A DNA stretch of 64,000 nt from Mycobacterium pinniadriaticum (GTDB lineage: Bacteria > Actinomycetota > Actinomycetes > Mycobacteriales > Mycobacteriaceae). The DNA lies in the NCBI RefSeq assembly GCF_026242045.1, contig NZ_JAPJDO010000002.1:248001-312000 (forward strand), read 5' to 3'. Within the stretch, counting starts at the first letter, position 1; the number at the start of each line of letters is the position of its first letter. The notes under the pieces are model-generated. The model made no database searches. It was given only the letters and a program-made list of their open reading frames with translations, and was not told the DNA's origin. Made by a program: the position numbers and the translations under genes. Of the stretch, positions 17,156 through 24,438 are shown piece by piece.

Positions 17156-19643
17156 CGAAGGGCGTCACGACCGGCCTGCCACGGACATCCGCATGGGATC
17201 GGGGGCCGACGGTGCGTCCGGCAACTCCGAGCACCCGACGACGAGGATCCCGATGGCCGGCGAGGCGCGCCCGTCTGGTCCGGCCCGAAGCGCGCCGCGC
17301 CGACAGGTTCCGCCCGATGACCGGCTGACCTCGATCATCGAGCCGGTTCGCGACGACACCGTGCCGCTGCGCGACCCGATCGACGTTGTCAAGGCGGCCC
17401 TGGACGGTACGCCGCCGCCCAAGCCGCCGCCGGGGCCGCCGACGGGCGGTGGGCCCGCGGGCCCCCCGCCGCCCAAGCCGCCGTCGTTCTCCCAGCAGAT
17501 CAACTGGAAGTGGGTGCGCCGGTCGCTGTACCTGTGCGTCGTCGTGCTGGTGGTGCTTCCGATCGTCACCTTCGGCATGGCCTATCTGATCGTTCAGGTG
17601 CCCCAGCCCGGTGACATCCGGACCAACCAGGTGTCGACGATCCTGGCCAGCGATGGTTCGGAACTCGCCAAAATCGTTCCCCCGGAAGGTAACCGGGTCG
17701 ACGTCAACATCGACCAGGTGCCGGTCCAGGTGCGCAACGCGGTGATGGCGGCCGAAGATCGTGACTTCTACACCAACCCCGGCTTCTCGCTGACGGGTTT
17801 CGCCCGGGCGCTGAAGAACAACCTCTTCGGTGGTGATCTGCAGGGCGGATCGACGATCACCCAGCAGTACGTGAAGAACGCGCTCGTGGGCGACGCCCGC
17901 TCCGGTATCGGCGGTCTGGTCCGTAAGGCTAAGGAGCTCGTCATCTCCACGAAGATGTCGCGCGAATGGTCCAAAGACCAAGTGATGCAGGCGTATCTGA
18001 ACATCATCTACTTCGGCCGGGGCGCCTACGGCATCTCGGCGGCCTCGAAGGCCTATTTCGACAAGCCGGTCGAACAGCTGACCGTCGCCGAGGGTGCTCT
18101 GCTGGCGGCGCTGATCCGGGGGCCGTCGATTCTGGACCCGGCAGTCGATCCCGACGCCGCGCTCAAGCGGTGGAACTGGGTTCTCGACGGCATGGTGTCG
18201 ATGGGTGCGTTGTCCGAACAGGAACGCGCCCAACAGGTCTTCCCGCCGACGGTGCCGCCGGACGAGGCCCGTTCGGCCAACGTGACCACCGGGCCCAACG
18301 GCTTGATCGAACGGCAGGTCACCAAGGAACTGCTGGAGTTGTTCAACATCGACGAGCAGACCCTGAACACCCAGGGCCTGCAGATCACCACGACGATCGA
18401 TCCGCAGGCGCAGGAGGCCGCCGAGGACGCGGTGTCGAAGTACCTCGACGGTCAGATGCCGGATATGCGCTCGGCGGTGGTGTCCATCGACCCCAAGACC
18501 GGGGGCGTGAAGGCCTATTACGGCGGATCGGACGCCCAGGGCTTCGATTTCGCCCAGGCCGGGCTGCCGACCGGGTCGTCCTTCAAGGTGTTCGCCTTGG
18601 TGGCCGCGCTGGAACAGGGAATGGGTCTGGGCTATCAGGTCGACAGCTCCCCGGTGACCCTCAACGGCATCACCATCACCAATGTCGAAGGTGAGGGCTG
18701 CGGTGTCTGCAACATCGCCGAGGCGTTGAAACGGTCCCTGAACACCTCGTACTACCGGCTGATGCTCAAGCTCAAGAACGGGCCGGCCGACGTGGCCGAC
18801 GCCGCGCACCGTGCCGGGGTGGCCGAGAGCTTCCCGGGTGTACCGCACACGCTGTCCGAGGACGGCAAGGGCGGGCCGCCCAACAACGGTGTCGTCCTCG
18901 GTCAGTACGAGACCCGAGTGCTCGACATGGCGTCGGCGTACGCGACGTTGGCCGACTCCGGCGTCTATCACAAGCCGCATTTCGTGCAGAAGGTCGTCAA
19001 CGCCCGCGGCGAAGTACTGTTCGACGCGAGCACCGCCGACAACAGCGGAGAGCAGCGGATCCCGAAAGCGGTGGCCGACAACGTGACCGCGGCCATGCAG
19101 CCGATCGCGGGCTGGTCCAACGGGCACAATTTGGCCGGCGGGCGCTCCTCGGCGGCCAAGACCGGAACGGTCCAGCTCGGCGACACCGGGGCCAACCGGG
19201 ACGCCTGGATGGTCGGCTACACCCCGTCGCTGTCGACGGCGGTCTGGGTGGGCACCACCGACGGCACCCAGCCGCTGGTGACCAAGGGCGGCAGTCAGGT
19301 GTACGGGTCGGGCATCCCGTCGGACATCTGGAAGGCGACGATGGACGGGGCCTTGAAGGGGACCGACAACGAGTCTTTCCCCAAGCCGACCGAGGTGGGC
19401 GGTTACGCAGGTGTTCCGGCGCCGCCGCCTCCGCCGCCGACACCGACCGTGACCGAAACGGTCATCCAGCCCAGTATCGAAGTCGCGCCGGGCATCACGA
19501 TCCCGATCGGCCCGCCGACGACCATCACCGTGCCGGCCGGAGCTCCGCCGCCGCCGGGGGCGCCGCTACCGCCGGACGCACCGCCGCCGCCCGTCGACGG
19601 GGACCCCAACGCGCCCCTCCCGCCTCCGCCTCCGCCGCCGTGA
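17148..19643 (+). CDS. ponA1: Bifunctional penicillin-binding protein PonA1 (class A PBP)
   Basis: 831-residue inner-membrane enzyme polymerising and cross-linking peptidoglycan. GTG 17148 overlaps the preceding gene. The cytosolic N-terminus is Pro/Gly-rich, followed by a transmembrane helix near 120-145 and a GT51 transglycosylase domain (AAEDRDFYTNPGF, GGSTITQQYVKNAL, RKAKELVISTKMSREWSKDQV). The transpeptidase domain has Ser477 and Lys480 in SSFK, SLN in KRSLNTSYY, and KTGT in SSAAKTGTVQLG. The C-terminal tail of about 90 residues is Pro-rich (PPPPPP runs), as in Rv0050. Its stop overlaps the next start by 4 bp (GTGA). Confidence 0.97.
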   Translation: MNSEGRHDRPATDIRMGSGADGASGNSEHPTTRIPMAGEARPSGPARSAPRRQVPPDDRLTSIIEPVRDDTVPLRDPIDVVKAALDGTPPPKPPPGPPTGGGPAGPPPPKPPSFSQQINWKWVRRSLYLCVVVLVVLPIVTFGMAYLIVQVPQPGDIRTNQVSTILASDGSELAKIVPPEGNRVDVNIDQVPVQVRNAVMAAEDRDFYTNPGFSLTGFARALKNNLFGGDLQGGSTITQQYVKNALVGDARSGIGGLVRKAKELVISTKMSREWSKDQVMQAYLNIIYFGRGAYGISAASKAYFDKPVEQLTVAEGALLAALIRGPSILDPAVDPDAALKRWNWVLDGMVSMGALSEQERAQQVFPPTVPPDEARSANVTTGPNGLIERQVTKELLELFNIDEQTLNTQGLQITTTIDPQAQEAAEDAVSKYLDGQMPDMRSAVVSIDPKTGGVKAYYGGSDAQGFDFAQAGLPTGSSFKVFALVAALEQGMGLGYQVDSSPVTLNGITITNVEGEGCGVCNIAEALKRSLNTSYYRLMLKLKNGPADVADAAHRAGVAESFPGVPHTLSEDGKGGPPNNGVVLGQYETRVLDMASAYATLADSGVYHKPHFVQKVVNARGEVLFDASTADNSGEQRIPKAVADNVTAAMQPIAGWSNGHNLAGGRSSAAKTGTVQLGDTGANRDAWMVGYTPSLSTAVWVGTTDGTQPLVTKGGSQVYGSGIPSDIWKATMDGALKGTDNESFPKPTEVGGYAGVPAPPPPPPTPTVTETVIQPSIEVAPGITIPIGPPTTITVPAGAPPPPGAPLPPDAPPPPVDGDPNAPLPPPPPPP

Positions 19644-21355
19644 CCGACGGCGACAGCCAGCAGCAGGACCCCTCGGCGGACCGGCCGGCCAGCGCGCCGG
19701 CCGGTGCCGCGTCGGTGGGCTCGGCCCGGGCCACCGTGTCGCCGATGCCGCTGGCCGATGACCGGCGCAGCGCCGACGACCGCGACATGCCCAGCCGCAC
19801 CGACACGTTGGGTTCCGCACTCGCGGAGGTGGTCGGTGGCCCGGTGGGTCGCCATGCCCTGATCGGGCGCACCAGGGTGTTCACTCCGCTGCGGGTGATG
19901 TTCCTGATGGCGCTGGTGGTGCTGGCGCTGGGCTATTCCACCAAGGCGCCGTGCCTGCAGACCGTCGGCAGCGGGCCGCCCGATCAGCGGGTGGCGAATT
20001 GGCAGAACCAGCGCGCCTACTTCGAACTGTGCTACTCCGACACGGTGCCGCTGTATGGCGCGGAGTTGTTGAGCCAGGGGCGCTTTCCGTACAAGTCCAG
20101 TTGGATCGAGACGGACTCCAGCGGCCGGCCGCAGACGCGCTACGACGGCAGGCCCGCGATCCGCTACATGGAGTATCCGGTGCTGACCGGGGTGTACCAG
20201 TACGTGTCGATGGCGCTGGCCAAGACCTACACCGCGCTGGCCAGAGCGGTGTCGCTGCCGGTGATCGCCGAAGTGGTGATGTTCTTCAACTTCTCGGCGT
20301 TCGGGCTGGCTCTGGCGTGGCTGACGACGGTATGGGCGTCCTCGTGGTTGGCAGGCCGGCGGGTCTGGGACGCGGCGCTGGTGGCCGCGTCGCCGGTGCT
20401 GGTATTCCAGGTCTTCACCAACTTCGATGCGCTGGCAACGGCTTTGGCGGTTGGCGGATTGCTGGCCTGGGCGCGGCGCAAACCGGTATTGGCCGGGATC
20501 CTGATCGGACTCGGGGTGGCCGCCAAGTTGTATCCGGCGCTGCTGCTGTTCCCGCTCCTGGTCCTGGCCGTGCGCAGTGACCGGATGCCGGACGCCTCGC
20601 GGACGGTGGTGTCGGCGGTCGGCGCGTGGTTCGTGGTCAACCTGCCGGTGATGCTGCTGTTTCCGCGCGGCTGGTCGGAATTCTTCCGGCTCAACTCCCG
20701 TCGTGGCGATGACATGGATTCGCTCTACAACGTGGTGAAGTCGCTTACCGGCTGGGGTGGCTTCGACTCGAATCTCGGGTTCTGGCAGCCACCGCTGATT
20801 CTCAACACGTTCGTCGTGGCGGTGTTCCTGTTGTGTTGCGCGGCCATTGCGTACATCGCGTGGACGGCGCCGCAGCGGCCCCGGGTGGCGCAGCTGGCCT
20901 TTCTGACGGTGGCAGCGTTCTTGTTGGTGAACAAGGTGTGGAGTCCGCAGTTCTCGCTGTGGCTGGTGCCGCTGGCGGTCCTGGCGTTACCGCACCGTCG
21001 AATCCTGTTGGCGTGGATGACCATTGACATGCTGGTGTGGGTGCCCCGGATGTTCTACCTGTATGGCGAGGGCAACAAGGGCCTGCCCGAGCAGTGGTTC
21101 ACCGTGACGGTGCTGCTGCGCGACATCGCGGTGATCGCACTGATGGTGTTGGTGGTCCGCCAGATCTACCGGCCCGAGCTGGATCTGGCGCGCTGGAACG
21201 GCAGGGTGGACGATCCGGCCGGCGGGGTGTTCGACGGAGCGCCCGATGCGTACCCGACGCGGTTCCCGCGCTGGCTGCGACCACGCGACAGTGCCTTAGG
21301 GGATCCCGAACCGCAGACGCCGGATGCAAGTCGCGATAGCACTGTTCCCGCGTAA
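19640..21355 (+). CDS. GT87-type polytopic mannosyltransferase (Rv0051-like)
   Basis: 571 residues. A disordered N-terminus (about 75 residues, Asp/Ser/Ala-rich) precedes roughly ten to twelve hydrophobic helices, for example VMFLMALVVLALGYS, VVMFFNFSAFGLALAWLT, LYPALLLFPLLVLAVR, AFLLVNKVWSPQFSLWLVPLAVLALP and VLLRDIAVIALMVLVV. The large first extracellular loop contains LYGAELLSQGRFPYKSSW and YMEYPVLTGVYQY, typical of polyprenol-phosphate-mannose-dependent alpha-mannosyltransferases (GT87/DUF2029). It probably acts in envelope glycan assembly. GTG start coupled to ponA1. Substrate unproven. Confidence 0.85.
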   Translation: MTDGDSQQQDPSADRPASAPAGAASVGSARATVSPMPLADDRRSADDRDMPSRTDTLGSALAEVVGGPVGRHALIGRTRVFTPLRVMFLMALVVLALGYSTKAPCLQTVGSGPPDQRVANWQNQRAYFELCYSDTVPLYGAELLSQGRFPYKSSWIETDSSGRPQTRYDGRPAIRYMEYPVLTGVYQYVSMALAKTYTALARAVSLPVIAEVVMFFNFSAFGLALAWLTTVWASSWLAGRRVWDAALVAASPVLVFQVFTNFDALATALAVGGLLAWARRKPVLAGILIGLGVAAKLYPALLLFPLLVLAVRSDRMPDASRTVVSAVGAWFVVNLPVMLLFPRGWSEFFRLNSRRGDDMDSLYNVVKSLTGWGGFDSNLGFWQPPLILNTFVVAVFLLCCAAIAYIAWTAPQRPRVAQLAFLTVAAFLLVNKVWSPQFSLWLVPLAVLALPHRRILLAWMTIDMLVWVPRMFYLYGEGNKGLPEQWFTVTVLLRDIAVIALMVLVVRQIYRPELDLARWNGRVDDPAGGVFDGAPDAYPTRFPRWLRPRDSALGDPEPQTPDASRDSTVPA

Positions 21356-21394
21356 CACCGCGCTGGATGTCGACGACTCCGAGCGGTTCAGGGT

Positions 21395-21802
21395 TCAGTT
21401 CGTCCCCGGTGCCGCAGTCGGCATGCTGAGAGCATGGGCGGCACCGGACAGTCGGCTGTCGTAGGTGACGAATGCCGTCAGTGTCGCTACGGATGCCGCG
21501 ACGTCGGCGGTAGCGAGGTGGATGGCATCGAGTGAACGCAGCGCGGGGTCCTGAAAGGCCGCAGCGGTCGCCCGCACAACGGAGTCGATTTCGAATCGGT
21601 CAAGGCGTGCCAGGACGGCCGGCACCGCAGCCAGCCCGGCCAGGTGCCCTGCCCGGATGAGGGCTCTGGGCAACTCGACTTCAGCCAGTGTTGAGGTGAT
21701 CCAACGAAGTTCGGTTCGCTCGTCGAGCCAGTCGGCGAGGTCCGTCGATTCCCGTTCCAAACGGACGAGTTTCACCAGGGCGGACGTGTCAAGGTAGATC
21801 AT
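21395..21802 (-). CDS. vapC: PIN-domain toxin (VapC family)
   Basis: 135-residue PIN-domain ribonuclease, the toxin half of a type II toxin-antitoxin pair. Acidic metal-binding residues are placed as expected: Asp5 in MIYLDTSALVKL, Glu in LAEVELPRAL, Asp in SLDAIHLATA, and Asp in FVTYDSRLSGAA near the C-terminus. It starts with ATG 21802, 5 bp after the stop of the antitoxin gene, so it forms a two-gene operon with it. The RNA target is unknown. The pair sits where Rv0052 lies in M. tuberculosis, between the GT87 gene and rpsF, so it is probably acquired. Confidence 0.92.
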   Translation of the reverse strand: MIYLDTSALVKLVRLERESTDLADWLDERTELRWITSTLAEVELPRALIRAGHLAGLAAVPAVLARLDRFEIDSVVRATAAAFQDPALRSLDAIHLATADVAASVATLTAFVTYDSRLSGAAHALSMPTAAPGTN

Positions 21803-21807
21803 CAGTC

Positions 21808-22080
21808 TCAGTACCGTTCCGCCTCGCGCATCTGGGATAGCAGCGCGCCGGCGTCGGGTCCAGTTTCCAGGGGGATCGTCGGCCTCGGTGCGCGACCGTG
21901 TGTCGTTGCTGGGTGCACCCGGCCGGCGCTGACTAACTCGTCGAGCGGCCCGGCGGACGCCGGAACGATTCGCGCGATGACCGCGCCGCGCTCCGTGACG
22001 GTTATCTCTTCGCCGGCTTTCACCCGCGCCAGCACCCTGGCCGTTTCTTGATTCAGCACGCGGATCGGGACATCGCTCAT
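21808..22080 (-). CDS. vapB: Phd/YefM-type antitoxin of the VapBC pair
   Basis: 90 residues from ATG 22080. The N-terminus DVPIRVLNQETARVLARVKAGEEITVTERGAVIARIVP is the dimerising, DNA-binding Phd/YefM fold. The acidic/hydrophobic C-terminus (LLSQMREAERY) would wrap the PIN toxin. The frame is open upstream to 22146, but that extension would run through the operator repeats; a TACATT -10-like element lies 7 nt before ATG 22080 on the minus strand, supporting a leaderless start here. The stop is 5 bp from the toxin start. Confidence 0.9.
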   Translation of the reverse strand: MSDVPIRVLNQETARVLARVKAGEEITVTERGAVIARIVPASAGPLDELVSAGRVHPATTHGRAPRPTIPLETGPDAGALLSQMREAERY

Positions 22081-22090
22081 AGTAGACAAT

Positions 22091-22140
22091 GTACTACGAA
22101 GATGTACTACCGATACTTCTCCGGGGCGCTGAAGTACTAC
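22091..22140. promoter_or_regulatory. Toxin-antitoxin promoter with three GTACTAC repeats
   Basis: GTACTAC occurs at 22091-22097, 22104-22110 and 22134-22140, directly upstream of the antitoxin start. The first two are 13 bp apart. This fits an operator for the antitoxin or the toxin-antitoxin complex. The copy at 22091 overlaps the proposed -10 element. Confidence 0.5.
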
Positions 22141-22216
22141 CGCCAACGGAGCTGATTTCGCTGATCAGCCAGCGCTGGAGTAGCCTGGCCAGGTTGCCGA
22201 CGCAGGCGACCCTTCT

Positions 22217-22235
22217 GCCACGGACCTACCGTGGC
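22217..22235 (+). promoter_or_regulatory. rpsF leader hairpin, possible S6:S18 binding site
   Basis: GCCACGG-ACCTA-CCGTGGC, a perfect 7-bp stem 31 nt before the rpsF start. rpsF leaders in many bacteria carry a hairpin with CCG and GGA elements bound by the S6:S18 complex for feedback control, and both trinucleotides are present here. The link is speculative. Confidence 0.35.
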
Positions 22236-22266
22236 CGCTACGACCATAGGAGGTGATGAGGTTCCC

Positions 22267-22557
22267 ATGCGTCCATACGAAATCATGGTCATCCTTGACC
22301 CCACTCTCGACGAGCGCACCGTTGCCCCGTCCTTGGAGACGTTCCTGAACGTCATCCGCACCGACGGCGGCACCGTGGACAAGGTCGACATCTGGGGCCG
22401 GCGCCGCCTGGCCTACGAGATCGCCAAGCACGCCGAGGGCATCTACGCCGTCGTCGATGTGAAGGCCGAACCGGCCACCGTGTCCGAGCTCGACCGTCAG
22501 CTCAACCTGAACGAGTCGGTGCTGCGGACCAAGGTGATGCGGACCGACAAGCACTAG
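22267..22557 (+). CDS. rpsF: 30S ribosomal protein S6
   Basis: 96 residues, [16 protein letters not shown] start and the conserved RRLAYEI and [14 protein letters not shown] segments. It binds the 16S rRNA central platform as a heterodimer with S18, encoded two genes on. ATG 22267 follows a strong AGGAGGTGA ribosome site (22249-22257) by 9 nt. The frame is open 12 codons further upstream, but that would include the ribosome site. First gene of the rpsF-ssb-rpsR-rplI operon. Confidence 0.98.
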   Translation: MRPYEIMVILDPTLDERTVAPSLETFLNVIRTDGGTVDKVDIWGRRRLAYEIAKHAEGIYAVVDVKAEPATVSELDRQLNLNESVLRTKVMRTDKH

Positions 22558-22641
22558 TCACGTCAGTGGATAACCTCGCCGCGCGTCGGAGCTGTTACGT
22601 AGGCTCGCGGTGAATCCATCCGCCTATGCCAGGAGGACCTT

Positions 22642-23160
22642 GTGGCCGGTGACACGACCATCACCGTCGTCGGAAATCTGACCGCCGACCCCGAACTGCG
22701 GTTCACCCCGTCCGGTGCAGCCGTCGCCAATTTCACGGTGGCGTCCACACCGCGGATCTATGACCGCCAGAGCGGGGAGTGGAAGGACGGCGAAGCGCTG
22801 TTCCTGCGCTGCAACATCTGGCGTGAGGCGGCCGAGAACGTGGCCGAGAGCCTCACCCGGGGTTCCCGGGTCATCGTGACCGGCCGGCTCAAGCAGCGGT
22901 CCTTCGAAACCCGCGAGGGCGAGAAGCGCACCGTCTTCGAGGTCGAGGTCGACGAGATCGGCCCGTCGCTGCGCTATGCCACCGCCAAGGTCAACAAGGC
23001 CTCGCGCAGTGGCGGCGGTGGCGGCGGCGGCTTCGGCGGTGGCGGCGGTGGCGGCGGTTCCCGTCCCGCGGCGGCGGCCAGCGAAGCAGGCGACGATCCG
23101 TGGGGCAGTGCCCCGGCGTCGGGTTCGTTCGCCGGTGGCGACGACGAACCGCCCTTCTGA
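22642..23160 (+). CDS. ssb: Single-stranded DNA-binding protein
   Basis: 172 residues. The OB fold at 1-110 ([55 protein letters not shown]) is followed by a Gly-rich linker of two poly-Gly blocks near 118-137 and the acidic tip DDEPPF that recruits replication and repair partners. GTG 22642 has an AGGAGG site 5 nt upstream. It lies between rpsF and rpsR as in all mycobacteria and works beside the DnaB helicase encoded 1.3 kb downstream. Confidence 0.98.
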   Translation: MAGDTTITVVGNLTADPELRFTPSGAAVANFTVASTPRIYDRQSGEWKDGEALFLRCNIWREAAENVAESLTRGSRVIVTGRLKQRSFETREGEKRTVFEVEVDEIGPSLRYATAKVNKASRSGGGGGGGFGGGGGGGGSRPAAAASEAGDDPWGSAPASGSFAGGDDEPPF

Positions 23161-23222
23161 CACCCAACGAAAACCTTTGCGCGCCTGGGGCGCGCCATCC
23201 TGAGAACGAAAGAGATTGACCC

Positions 23223-23477
23223 ATGGCCAAGTCCAATAAGCGGCGCCCGGCACCGGAGAAGCCGGTCAAGACCCGCAAGTGCGTGTTCTGCTCCAAGAAG
23301 GGGCAGGACATCGACTACAAGGACACCCAGCTGCTGCGTACTTACATCAGCGAGCGAGGCAAGATCCGCGCCCGCCGGGTGACCGGCAACTGCGTGCAGC
23401 ACCAGCGCGACATCGCGATCGCCGTCAAGAACGCGCGCGAGGTCGCTCTGCTGCCGTTCACCTCGGCGGCACGGTAG
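23223..23477 (+). CDS. rpsR: 30S ribosomal protein S18, zinc-binding (C+) form
   Basis: 84 residues, with CVFC near residue 20 and a later Cys in [11 protein letters not shown], so this is the cysteine-containing C+ paralogue expected under zinc-replete conditions; the zinc-independent form in mycobacteria is encoded elsewhere. [19 protein letters not shown] is the conserved rRNA- and S6-binding segment. ATG 23223 follows AAAGAGATTGACC. It partners with S6 from the same operon. Confidence 0.97.
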   Translation: MAKSNKRRPAPEKPVKTRKCVFCSKKGQDIDYKDTQLLRTYISERGKIRARRVTGNCVQHQRDIAIAVKNAREVALLPFTSAAR

Positions 23478-23495
23478 AGAAACGGAAGTATCGAG

Positions 23496-23954
23496 ATGAA
23501 GCTGATTCTGACTGCCGAGGTCGACCACCTCGGTGTGGCCGGTGACACCGTCGAGGTGAAGGACGGTTACGGACGCAACTACCTGCTGCCGCGCGGGCTG
23601 GCCATCGTGGCCTCCCGCGGTGCGCAGAAGCAGGCCGACGAGATCCGCCGGGCGCGCGAGGTGAAGACCGTGCGCGACCGTGAGCACGCCGACGAGATCA
23701 AGGCCGCCATCGCGGCCCTGGGCTCGATCTCGCTGCCGGTGAAGGCCGCGGCGGACTCCGGCAAGCTGTTCGGCTCGGTGACCGCCAACGACATCGTCTC
23801 GGCGATCAAGAAGGCCGGTGGCCCCAACCTGGACAAGCGCACCGTGCAGCTGCCCAAGGCCCACATCAAGGCGACCGGTGCCCACACCGTCGGCGTGCAT
23901 CTGCACCCCGAGGTCAACGTCGACGTGACCGTCGACGTCGTCGCGCAAAGTTAG
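23496..23954 (+). CDS. rplI: 50S ribosomal protein L9
   Basis: 152 residues. The N-terminal globular domain ([36 protein letters not shown]) carries the L9 signature, followed by a long connecting helix ([28 protein letters not shown]) and a C-terminal rRNA-binding domain ending [15 protein letters not shown]. It starts 18 bp after rpsR. Last gene of the operon, followed 10 bp after its stop by a 10-bp stem terminator. Confidence 0.98.
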   Translation: MKLILTAEVDHLGVAGDTVEVKDGYGRNYLLPRGLAIVASRGAQKQADEIRRAREVKTVRDREHADEIKAAIAALGSISLPVKAAADSGKLFGSVTANDIVSAIKKAGGPNLDKRTVQLPKAHIKATGAHTVGVHLHPEVNVDVTVDVVAQS

Positions 23955-23964
23955 CTCTACACGT

Positions 23965-24010
23965 CAATTCCCCGGGTGGCGGCCGCGTCGAGGTCGCCCT
24001 CGGGGAATTG
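23965..24010 (+). terminator. Terminator after rplI
   Basis: CAATTCCCCG (23965-23974) pairs perfectly with CGGGGAATTG (24001-24010) around a 26-nt GC-rich loop. There is no T-tract, as is usual for mycobacterial intrinsic terminators. Confidence 0.6.
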
Positions 24011-24072
24011 TCGTTCGCTGGCGAACACATTCCGGTCCGACCAACTCAGCTAATCTAACCAGCCGTTAACCT

Positions 24073-24257
24073 TGTGCATAACCCCCGGCAACACAACACG
24101 CCCGAGATCGCAACCGGTGACGACACGCCGACGAATTCAACATCCACAGAACCTGTGTGGGTCTACCCTGCCCTCAGCTGGGCAGATCGCAAAAAGATAC
24201 GTACCGATCCACAGGTTTTCCCCAAGGCCTCAACACCGGTTTCCCCAGCTATCCACA
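24073..24257. promoter_or_regulatory. Cluster of DnaA-box-like motifs upstream of dnaB
   Basis: This 480-bp gap between rplI and dnaB has no convincing gene. It holds several near-matches to TTATCCACA: TTATGCACA on the minus strand (24073-24081), ACATCCACA (24140-24148), CGATCCACA (24205-24213) and CTATCCACA (24249-24257), plus short A-runs. They could tie dnaB expression to DnaA level or titrate DnaA. It is not the origin itself, as dnaA and dnaN are absent. Confidence 0.4.
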
Positions 24258-24438
24258 AACCACTAACAGGTTGATGAACAGGCCCGGTATGCGAGGGCCC
24301 CAGCAACGTCTAGCGTGAGCCGTCGGCGGTGCGGAACTTCATCACGGTCACCGATTTTCGTCGGTGGGCCGTGAGAGTCTCTGGCCAGCTCGTCGAACTC
24401 TCGTTCGACAGGTCCTAGGAGGAGGTGGGGGCATCCCG

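Noticed and set aside
17055..19127. 690-residue minus-strand open frame
   Set aside because: Antisense to PonA1, whose catalytic motifs are all present on the plus strand.
24073..24257. Chromosomal origin of replication
   Set aside because: DnaA-box-like motifs are present, but dnaA, dnaN and the usual oriC gene context are absent; mycobacterial oriC lies between dnaA and dnaN.
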